DNA of 64,000 nt from Lytechinus variegatus. Taxonomy: Eukaryota; Echinodermata; Echinoidea; Temnopleuroida; Toxopneustidae. The notes beneath the pieces were generated by a model. The model ran no database searches. It saw only the letters and a program-made list of their open reading frames with translations, and had not been told where the DNA came from. The translations under genes were made by a program, and so were the position numbers. Numbering within the stretch: the first letter of the stretch is position 1; every line of letters starts with the position of its first letter. Shown here piece by piece: positions 37,747 through 48,600 of the stretch. The stretch covers positions 62,966,697-63,030,696 of the forward strand of contig NC_054741.1 of the NCBI RefSeq assembly GCF_018143015.1. Direction: 5' to 3'.

Positions 37747-39025
37747 ATGAAGGGCTTTTGACAAAATATCATCAGCGTTATAGAAAGCGCATGCGAAGTG
37801 ATTGCTAAAATGTTGACTGTAATGATGCTGAGGGTGATAAAGAAAAGAAAATTATGATTATAATTAATGGTGATAATGGTGATGATAATGAAACTGATAG
37901 TGGCGTTTATAGGGATGACTAATTTTGATGACAATAATGATTACGGCGACGACGATGCTGATGATGACGGATGACGATTATGATGAAGATGATGACGTTA
38001 ATTCTTACTGACAGAATCCACATGGGCATGAGCTAGTACGGATTATGTTATTGTACTTAAAGGATTATATTTATATTTTTTTACCAGCATGTTTAACTAA
38101 TTACCTCTCATTCGTCGTATTGATAGCCTTCAGTATAGCCAACAAGGAAATGAATTAAAGGATAAATCATTCCAACGATTACTGACAGAATCTACATATC
38201 TAGCAGCAGTAACGATTGAATTGTATTATCGTACAAGAAAGGACTTGAGATATAAATTTTCACCATAATTGTCAATTCAAGTCTTATCCACATTATCAAA
38301 TTGCCGTTTTGATTACCAATTAATATACATCAAGTATCACAATTACTTCAAACAAGAAGTTAATAATCTACTCATACAAACATTTCAATCGTGACAAGAA
38401 TTTGACTTTGCTCATCAGTCTCGCTTTCTGTCTATATCAATCTTCTGATCGTAATAGATTAATTTAGAAAGCATCAACAATTCAGCTTTCTTCATTCACG
38501 CCATTTAGGATAAGGGGGTTGAGGCCCTCAGTTGAGGTCTGCCTCTAGACTGGACTCTTCGCAACATTGAAAATGGCCTGGGCCCGATTCATTTGCATAA
38601 AGAATTGTACATTAATACTAATAAGTATATTCGAGGAATTTTAGCCAGCCTCTTGTCTCGGTACTCTTAGTCATAATTAATTCCATCCATGGTGATCAGA
38701 CAGACAAACAGCCTGCTCACGGGGTGCTACAAAATAATGCGCCATCGGCCTTAAAAACCGATGATTTTACACACGGAAGATCATTGAAGAAAATAGAATC
38801 ATTGCTACCTGCTGACATCCATCAATCTTGTCGACTAGTGCATACTGTTTCAAAAAAATTATGAAATTAGAAGCTTTAAAGGAAAACGTATCTAAATTGT
38901 TATTTTAACCTATGATAAGCTTGGCGATTTTACAAGAAGGTATACCAGTCGCCGGAGACTCGCTGAAACCTTAATTGTCACGTACATGACTTGTATAAGA
39001 AGTCAGAAGCTTCAAGCTTGAAATC

Positions 39026-40429
39026 ATGGATGAACTCAAGTCGGGAGCCACTAATACGACAAGTGGTAACAATGATTTCATGTTCGAAAGTTACCCGCAG
39101 CGGGTCGTCATCGCATTCATTCTTTGTCTCATTACAGTCGTCGGCATCGTAGGGAACATCCACGTCATACTCGCTGTCCTGCTCTGTCGAAAGCTGAGGT
39201 CATCCACTAATTGGCTAATTGTCAATCTCGGCATGGCTGACCTCCTAACCTGCCTATTCCTCCCGTTCAATGTTGTAGCGATGGTGAGCAAAGACGGATG
39301 GCCGTTCGCAGAATGGATCTGCGCAATGACTGGAGTCGTGACGTTGACCTGTCTTGGAGCTAGCATCATAAGCCTTGTCCTCATCGCTCACAACAGGTGG
39401 ACTCTCCTCACAAAGCCTAGACATACATTTTACCGTATCTATTCCAGTCGTAACCTCATTGGCATGGCGATAGTTTCTTGGATGTACCCATTGTTGCTTG
39501 TCATAATTCCATCAATGGCAGGGCTCGCGAAATGGGGATATTCAGAAAACTACAAGACATGCCTTCAGGACACCACCTTGTCAAACTCCATTTTTTACAG
39601 CATTATAGGTTTGGTAGGCTGTATCATCCCAGCAGCTGTTGCTATCGTAATTATCTACATACTTGTCTACCAATTCGTTTCGCGCCATAATAAAGCATTG
39701 GGGAGAATGTTGACTGACGACTCGAGAGACGTTAGGACTTCCTGTATGGGTGTGGACAGCAGTTGGACAGACTCTCAGGGTCACCAGAAGAGCGTAGACC
39801 TGTCTGGACCAAGATCAACTTCAGTGAACTCGGTCACAGCTGGAGATACCACTCGCTCTACACTTCGGACTATGCCTATCAGCAATGTAGGAGAAGCAAC
39901 TAACCAGGACATTTCAGTGGACCACGAGCTAGCAGAAAGAAATGTTGCCAAAAGACAAATGGAATTGCAACTTCCCATCAGGCTTAGTGGAGACCTACTT
40001 GGTAACAGAGAATGGTCGATGGTGACATCCCAGGTTGAGAATCGAGCACCAGGGAACGAATTAAGCGAGATTAATCGAGAAATTTCAGCATCCAATCCTA
40101 CAAAAACCCCTGCTTCTGCTGTTGATTCGAGAAGTTCACCGAAGATTTCGCGCCACCACATCAACGTCACAAAACGTCTGTCCTCGTTGGTGATTTGTTT
40201 CTTTATTTGTTTCCTACCGTTCGGGATCTGCTTGATCGTACCTACCAGTGATCCTGTGGTTCCATGGGGACATCTCCTCTTTATGGTCAATAGCTGCATC
40301 AACCCTTTTATCTATGCAGGAACCATGCCGATATTTAGGAAGGTGATGATATCTATAGTACGTTGCAGGTTTCATAGCATTCCTGATCATGTAGATTTTG
40401 TTCGGTTTTGCCGTAGTCATGATGGATAG
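39026..40429 (+). CDS. Class A (rhodopsin-like) orphan GPCR, single exon
   Basis: A 467-residue open frame with seven hydrophobic segments. Landmarks: an N-glycosylation site NTT at residue 10; GN (43-44) in TM1; NLGMAD (67-72, the conserved Asp) in TM2; ECL1 Trp92 and the TM3 Cys99; HNRW (122-125) where most receptors have DRY; Trp in TM4; a Cys in ECL2 (KTCLQD); Pro in TM5; FLPF (396-399) in TM6; NPFIY (426-430) in TM7, followed by a short Cys-containing tail. The third intracellular loop is unusually long (about 150 residues, Ser/Thr-rich). The layout suits a peptide, amine or melatonin/moody-like orphan, but I cannot name a ligand. Intronless, lineage-expanded rhodopsin-like receptors are common in sea urchins. 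The first ATG was used; a short run of hydrophilic residues precedes TM1 and there is no signal peptide. Confidence 0.93.
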   Translation: MDELKSGATNTTSGNNDFMFESYPQRVVIAFILCLITVVGIVGNIHVILAVLLCRKLRSSTNWLIVNLGMADLLTCLFLPFNVVAMVSKDGWPFAEWICAMTGVVTLTCLGASIISLVLIAHNRWTLLTKPRHTFYRIYSSRNLIGMAIVSWMYPLLLVIIPSMAGLAKWGYSENYKTCLQDTTLSNSIFYSIIGLVGCIIPAAVAIVIIYILVYQFVSRHNKALGRMLTDDSRDVRTSCMGVDSSWTDSQGHQKSVDLSGPRSTSVNSVTAGDTTRSTLRTMPISNVGEATNQDISVDHELAERNVAKRQMELQLPIRLSGDLLGNREWSMVTSQVENRAPGNELSEINREISASNPTKTPASAVDSRSSPKISRHHINVTKRLSSLVICFFICFLPFGICLIVPTSDPVVPWGHLLFMVNSCINPFIYAGTMPIFRKVMISIVRCRFHSIPDHVDFVRFCRSHDG

Positions 40430-42686
40430 CGAGATTCGATGTTTTTTTTTAAGTTTTGTAAAGATGGGCGCTATAATTTTATCCATGCCAAGTTTTTGGA
40501 TATTAGAATTGCCTTTTGCGTACATTTAAAAAAAAATTATTAATTGAAAATGAAACATTTCAAAACAGTAAGAATGGAGCTGGCGCATCATGACTGGTGT
40601 AAGTCGGATTAAAATGCAAGCCCACTTTAACATTTCTGTGGAAAAGCGGAAGCTACCGCACTCCATCTTATTGTTATTCGTGACACCATGTACCTATCAC
40701 AAATGGTGACACTATCTTCAGACAAAATGCAATTGATTCTATGAGCAGGACGAAACAGTGATGGAAAACCTACGTTTACATCTTATGAACATGGTTTCTC
40801 CGACTTAGGACCCACACGCAATTTATCATGGCGTGCATTCTCAACTGGATTTCCATTGTTTTCCCTCATCTTTCTTTAAAATTAATATTTTTTCATTCTA
40901 TATAATTGATATTTGTACGTAGAAAATGTTACGTTAAACAATGCTATCATGCAGCCTGCTAGATTACACTTAGCATCTAAGCGTGCTTTCTCTTGCAATG
41001 TCAGTTAATGGTCATTGAGCACGCGGGGCCACTTCAAAGTTTTTTTTTGTTCAGTTTTCACCAAAGATGTGTAATCGGTTAATATTCTTAAAATTATTTA
41101 GAAAAAAATATTTATGATTAGAAAGGAAAAAAAGATGAATATGTAAAAATACTTACCACTCAACATTTTATTTCAATCACTTTCTTTCCCTCCCCTCCCC
41201 CCTCTCTGTCCCTTTCCACTCCGCATACTCTGTATTCTCTCCCCGATTCCCGTTTTAACCGTCTTTTCTTTCCTTCTTTTTCAACTTTGAATGGTTTGAA
41301 TTATCACTGCTCCACCAGCCGACTAAAGACGAAATCAAAATATCAGAACTGGAAAATATCAGTCACCATTCTTCTTCTGGTTTCTTTGATTCATCTTTTT
41401 CATCATCATCATCATCGACCACCACCCACCAGAACACTTTCACCACACAACCACCACAGCCACAACAACTGTACCATCAACGTTGTCATCATCACCATGG
41501 TCATTATCATCACTATTATCATCATCATTATTTTACAACCATATTAATGTCTGAAACAGAGTGCAACATGATTTTCTTACGAGCCTACATCGTATTGCAT
41601 ATTCTAAAATTTTATTAGGCATCCATGCAGTTAATAAATATATATAAATTGTTATTTTTTATGATTTGATAATGCACAAAATTTGTACATAAAGAACAAC
41701 ATCTTGGTATTTTAACGCTAACTTGCTTTATGGAACTAAATATAGTTAGATATATCTAACTAAATACAAACAAACTCAATTTACTCAGCCTCTCCAAAAC
41801 AATAGACGAGATAATATTAAATAGAATTGAATTTGGAAATATTTATCAAACAATGTTGATTGCCAGGACATGTGATTTTCGTCAACGAATATACTCAGAA
41901 AGGTTGCACTATCTATCTATCTGCAATGATGTAAGTAAATGAATTTATGCATGTGTTTATTTGCACCGTTACATGCTCATTTTCCTTGCATGGTTTAACA
42001 TAGGTTGGATCAACCAATTACCCTAAACTACGCAACCTCCAATTACACACCACATTACTTACATCCCGGTCTAGCTTCTGAGCTGCATTTCGGGATTACT
42101 GCAACCATGGAGTATTAATGCTGCGACAAGTAACAACTAACAATAAGTGAGAAATGTTTTAAAGGAACAAAAGTAATTTAAGTACAAATTGGCACTGAAT
42201 GGTTCCATATTTACTTTTTAAACACGAGTGCGATGATTTATCTTTGTTTTAAGTTTGATTGCAAACTTTCATTTTTTTAATTTCTCAAAAAATGTCATGC
42301 AGGGAATAGATGGCGCCGCCCATTCTTAAACTATAGTGTCACTTTGTCACTCGTGATGAATCAATCAATGGCAAAAATATATGTAAACATATTGTCACAC
42401 TAACATGATTTTACGTTAATCTTGTCTTGATTATCAAGTCTTAATTTGATAACCAATAAAATAATAATGTAATCAACATTGTCATTGATTTCAAGTTTTT
42501 ACAGACACGCACCAAATCATGTATATCCGATCATAATATTGCTATATCGATTGGGGATTGGCTTTGCTTTCAAACTTACAAAGAGGTTTTAACTTAGTAT
42601 TTAAAGTTTGTTTGTCCGAAATTTAATCTTTCATCTTTAAATGCTACATTTTCCACTTCTGAATTAGATCCCTGACAGCAGTGGAA
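40430..42686. other. Intergenic region between the convergent GPCR and SLC43-like gene
   Basis: AT-rich, with a (CAT/ATC)n tract around 41398-41530 and scattered AATAAA motifs (41634 is one) but no conserved exon. The two neighbouring genes converge here, so both 3'UTRs must end in this interval. Confidence 0.6.
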
Positions 42687-45600
42687 TTAAGGCATGTCAT
42701 CAAATTCTTCTTCTTTTTTGTGACAAGCACCAAAGCCGTTTGAATTTGGAATTTCTCGTCTTGTCTCAAAGTATTGCTTCTCGTGGTTTTTACCGTAGAT
42801 ATAGATGTAAAGAGGATATATCAAAGCCACGACGTTGGCAAGCATCATCCCAAAGACTACCTGTTTTGAAAATTCAGAGATGATTAAAATGTATATAAAA
42901 ATGAATCATATACGTAAAGGTGCAAAGTTCGCGATTGTAATATTAATTTTCTAAAGAAATTCTGTATATTTTTTTAGGTGTCAATATGGAATCTGCATAG
43001 ACAGTAAGAATGTGTTTCTTTTCTTTTCAGATTTTATGTTTTGTTATAATTTTCTTCAAAGTCAATTAAAAAACAGGTCATCAGTGATATGTGGTACTTT
43101 TATTATGCAAGTCATACGTGAATGTTCCCGCAACATTTGTTGTTCCATGTTAAAAACTGTCACTACACGAATGAAGTGAGCGTCTTGTGTGATAATGAAA
43201 CATTTTAAAGTTTGAAAGAATATAATGGGGGCGAAAAACAATAAAACCCTCCTGAAAAATCACAGAGCTGGTATTAATTATGATATATGCACAGAATTGA
43301 CATACATATCTAAGAAGTAAATTGTAAATAATTGCGGTTGTAAGTAATTGGATTGATCCAATAAATAATTCGTTTAATGAATTATCGATTTATTTGCAAA
43401 ATCTTTTACAATTAAATCATAGTGTTTATATATAGTTTTGTCTAAAGGCATGTAAATGAAAATGAAACTATTAATTTCATCAAATGCGGATTGTGCATGT
43501 TGTTTGAGAAAAGTGGTCTGTGATATAGCTTGAAATAATGTTGGTTGCAATTTGTAAGATCTCTTGATAATTTTACAGAAGAGAGGTTGCAGTTGTTTGT
43601 ATTTTAAATATAGATTCATTTCATTAAACATTGACTTTTGTACAGCATATGAAATGCCCCTTCATCGAACAAAAGGTACTTTCATGGCTGACTTTGTGAT
43701 AATCTGCATCTTTCTTACTTGTCATGCTTGTTGTATATGAATACTTCATTTAGTGTTTATAGCGCATATTAGAATTTAAATTATAAAAAGGAAATAGCAT
43801 GCATAATTCGTATATTATGTTATACTGCACATAGTGTTTTATGCACATAACTATGGCCCCATTGATAATGAAATAAAGACAAAACAGCTTCCTCCTGTCC
43901 CTCGGTTGAATATATTTTAAATGAATGAAATCAATAAAAACACCACTTTATTTCAATGGATGTTCAAAATGTTATTATTGATGGGTTTAACTATTTTCTC
44001 TTGCATAAAATCAAACTTATGTCAGTACGAAGTTCCCTGTCAATGACCAAAGTACCATCTTACCCATCTAGGATCCCCGTTCAGCGATTCCTGGATGACG
44101 ATGAAGAGTGGATACTGGGTGAGAGACATCAAACCAGCGATGAAATTTGCAGTCCCAAACACGGTCGGATAAAATTGCATTGGAAAACTGAAGAAACAAC
44201 GAAAAACAGCAGTTTTAATAACAATCATAGATATTGCAATATTATTTCATAGATTCTGACTAACTAAACAAAAGAAATCCAATTTAATTTATTACCCACT
44301 TTGAAAAAGAAATATAATACAAATATATCGGATTACAAACAAAACAATGAAATAACGGTTTATTCAAAGTGATCCCTGACAGAATTTCATTATGAAAAGA
44401 AATGGAAGGTTGTTCATTTTCAGAGATAGAATTCACTGTCAAATAAAATATACTAGTGTACAAACATATAATTAAACACAGGTTTGGGTGAAAGATGCTT
44501 CAGAAAATCTAATATAATATATATAACTTCTCTAGTATTATCAGGGCATGTGATAAAATGGGATTGTCAGGGTATTAAAATGAGCTCTCTGACACGATCT
44601 AAGTTATTCCAACGACAAAGTTTAATAAAAACAGGTAATACCAGGCGAGTAAAGGAACGAGATGTGTGTTTAATAAAACGCTAGCGGCCAAGAGGCCGAT
44701 CGCTAATCGAACAGGAATATCGATAACAGTCATAATCGATTAACAACATTTACAACAACAAACCATAATTATAAACATAATGGCGTGGCTAATTTCCTTT
44801 TGTTTCTTTTCCCCATGAAATCACAATACTAGTAGAAAGACCATTTAAAACGTACTTTAGAAACAAACATCAAAACTGACACGATATATGTTTTCCTATA
44901 TACAATCCCAAAACACTAATGGTTGAATACAGCAATCTTTCTCAAATCTTTTCTTGGTTAAAGCCACTTAAATAAACAGTCTAACCTTTCTAACATGTCT
45001 AACAGGTCTTGTACATTTAACAACATATATGCATAAAATCAATTCAATAAACTGATTATAAAACAATGTAGAAGTACATGCTTGACACATATAATTCATC
45101 ACCAACATTAAGGATTAAATCCATAAACATGTATTACAATAGACCCACTAAACAAAACCAAATTATATTACCAGTACACTCTCTATGCATCAATTTCATG
45201 TGTATTTCCTCTTCTTTTCCTTTGCAAAAGCTGTTAGATCATAATCACAATTACAATAGTATTAACAGTAACTAACCCTTCTATACTTAATACATTTCAA
45301 TACACTGTTATCGGTTACATATGGTTGTTATGGTATTGGTGCAATAAACATGGTATTCATGCAAAAGCACATATCAACTATCAATATCTTCATCAATCAA
45401 TTACATGTAACTGAACAAACGCATATCTGCTAAATACATCATTAAATATAAACGTGAAATAAGCACAGTAAATTATGTAAAAAGTCTCACCCTTTTTGAC
45501 ATAATCTACAATTAAACAACTTCATGATAAAGTCCTGTTATTCTAATACATACACTTATATCGGCATTGTTTCTTTCTCCTTCAAAAAAAAAACTGTAAA

Positions 45601-48600
45601 TGATAAATCATAAAAACAAATAAAATGAAGGCATTCGTAGACTCTGTCAAAATACCATCAATACGACGGCAAAGAAATGCAAGAGTGATCACAATCCAAG
45701 TCAAGGCTAGCTCCTTAAATAAATGACAACACACTTTACGACTAAAACAAAACTATGTAGTCATGCAATATGATATCGGTCTTGACGCCAAATCCAAGAT
45801 AATGTGTTACTCTTTGATCAGATACACAAGACATAGGCGTTGTAACAAAATATAAAAGTATAACGACATGAAAATGAATATACACATGAAAAGGACATAC
45901 TATATCAGTAAAATTGTTAACCTTAATTATCATCAATAGAAGAAACACATAATATAAAAAAGGCAAAAATTATCAATCAAACAAAGTTAAGATGTCATCT
46001 CAAAATGTAGTACAAACGTGTCTCCAGTAGTGTAAAGCATTAATTCCTGCATCTCCCTGATCTGTGTAACAGGTAAAAAGGAAATAAACAGCTAAAAAAT
46101 TCGTACGATAGTGAAAAGACCCCCCCAAAAGTAATAAAAATGAAATGATAACCAAAACCTGCAAACCAAGTGGGGGCACATTGAACTTCTCAATCACAGC
46201 ACATTCAAACAACCACATCCATTCACACCCAAGAAAAGGGGGCAGGTACACTTTCAAAACCAACCACACACATCAAAAAAACAAACAACTGTGTGTAACT
46301 GTGTATCAAAACAAAGCATTATAATCAACCAACCAAGTATGTATCACCAATACATAAATAACTGTCATAAACCTTCATAAATGGCACTCTATAATACATG
46401 TAATACAAATATCAATAAATCATGAAATCTCCAGCACTGTAATTAAAATCCTGTAATGCGTAATAAAATCAACAAGGGGAAAATAAAACAAGTACAAGAA
46501 AATGCGATTATACACTGTAAACAGAGTCCACTGGATGAGGAGGCATTAGGGGGGTTTAAAAGATAGATGGGACAGCAAGGCATGCATTAGGGGAGAATGA
46601 GGCCACGAATGGGGGCTAGAGTTCAGGGTACACGACTCTGGAGGATGGTTGTCAGCTGTACTGAAAGAGCCAGACCAGATCCAAAAGGCATCGCTCCATG
46701 ATGGGAAGTTGGGTCCAAGGGTAGTTGGATACGTTGCTGCACCACGGGGGCCCAGAGGCTGGAAGGCAAGTACGTCATTAGCAATGGTACTGTAGGAAAC
46801 TATCACATGATAACTAAGATTGGACCTACCGAGAGTAGCATGGGATATGGGGGATACTACATATGGACAGAAAGGGTCATGGGTATCAGGGGCTCTCGTC
46901 AACAAAGGGATAGGGACATCTATAGTAGATGGGAACTTGTTGGATGGGACGCTGCCATCGACAGGCGGCTGGGGGTCCGGTGAAGCATCAACATCTGAGC
47001 AAAATGAAAAATCTAAGTAATTGGTGGGGGCATCTACATCTGCTGGTGGTTGGTAGCGAAGGGCGACTACATCTGTGGGAGGTGGGACATCTAGGTAGTT
47101 GGTATAAGCATCTACATCTGTGAAAGGTGGGACATCTAGGTAGTTGGTATGAGCATCTACATCTGTGAGAGGTGGGACATCTTGGTAGTTGGTATTGGCA
47201 TCTATATCTGATGGTGGTTGGTGAGTGTTTATGTCATTGTCACAAACATTGAAGGTAGCTAGTTGATGATGGGCAGATGTGTGACTATCTGCTATGTTGA
47301 TGGCATGTAAGTGGGACTGAGTTAGAGTGTGTTGGTGCTCCAGCCCAGGGTAGCTATTGGGCTCTGTGTGACTAGTGGTAAGTGAAGTGGTAGCCTGTGA
47401 TTGATTGATGCCTGAGGTTGTGTGTGTCACTGTGTGAGATAGTTGCTGCTGTGTGGTAGCGTTTACACTGCCGACATCGATCTGTAGATTATCACATGAA
47501 ACTAGCAAACGCATTTCGTCACGCGGGACGGGCGAGCACATTTCGGTACACAGAACGTGCGAGTCGTTACGTGGAATGATCGAGCGTGTTACATTTGACT
47601 CATGTGAATCCGTCATGCGCAAATTGTTAACCGAGACTGAGATGTTTACGTTTTCAAGCGCTGTATTGTTGCATGAAGTTGTGCAAGGATCAGATGTGAG
47701 GGGATCACTTTCATCATTGTTACCGAGAGTGGGGCAGATGTTATTTTGCCCCGACAAATCGTCACACGAACCTGTATGAGTAGCCCTAAAACTAATAGAA
47801 CTACTCTCAACACTATTCCCTGAAGTGAGATGATTATCGCCATGGCAACGCGAATTGCCAGCGGAACCAGAATGGATATGAGAAGGTTTAACCTCTTCAG
47901 ACAAATCGTCACACGAACCTGTATGAGTAGCCCTAAAACTAATAGCACTACTCTCAACACTATTCCCTGAAGTGAGATGAGTATTGCCATGGCAACGCGA
48001 ATTGCCAACGGAACCAGAATGGATATGAGAAGGTTTAACCTCTTCAGACTCAGGAGAATCACTAAGGATGGGCTTTCTACCAGATGAGCAGGGCTCATCA
48101 TACAATGCATCCAAACTCTCAACAGGAAGGTTTTGCTCGGTAACCCTAGTAACGGGTACCAGTCTAGATTCATGCACCACAGAACATTGTTCATTTTCAT
48201 CGTATTCAAAGATTGCATTGTTACTGAAAATAATCTGATGCCTTGAAGGTCTTACCATGATATCATTGTCCTCCATGAATGGTGACCCAGCCACAATACC
48301 AACATCTTCACCAACAACTATTCCAAGATATTCCATTTTGACACCACTACTGACCAGACTAAAGTATGAATAACCCACAACATCATACTTGATATTAACT
48401 CTATCCATCTCGTACACATCATACATTGCTTGTTCACCAATAGCAATCTCCAATCCTAATTCATCAATTATGTTCTCACCAATCATGTTAATTTCACTCC
48501 CACTCTTCAATTCTACTCTTATTTTCCTTTCATCATCATGATCAAGATTAGCATAGAAGTAAGGAGGTGATTTCTTACCAGTTTTAACAACACTAGAGGC

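Larger units (their letters stand above)
33918..39025. other. Intergenic region between FERRY3 and the GPCR; repeats, no firm gene
   Basis: This contains the presumed divergent upstream region of FERRY3 (with a GCTAGC-rich stretch at 33980-34015), a tandem duplication at 34226-34510, MITE copies at 34897-35290, 36370-36610 and 37527-37746, a pyrimidine-rich tract at 35820-36230 with (GT)n at 36229-36243, and GAT-type repeats near 37850-37990. I see no conserved coding exon. Nothing stands out in 37990-39025 apart from the immediate GPCR 5' flank. Confidence 0.6.

Noticed and set aside
39781..40302. 173-codon minus-strand frame
   Set aside because: Antisense shadow of the GPCR coding sequence.
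44786..46545. Search for reverse transcriptase or integrase remnants in the LTR element
   Set aside because: Only short unrelated frames were seen on either strand, with no polymerase or integrase motif.
47453..47779. 108-codon plus-strand frame, and a 190-codon minus frame at 47646-48218
   Set aside because: Both are out-of-frame shadows of the 729-codon LTR-element ORF.
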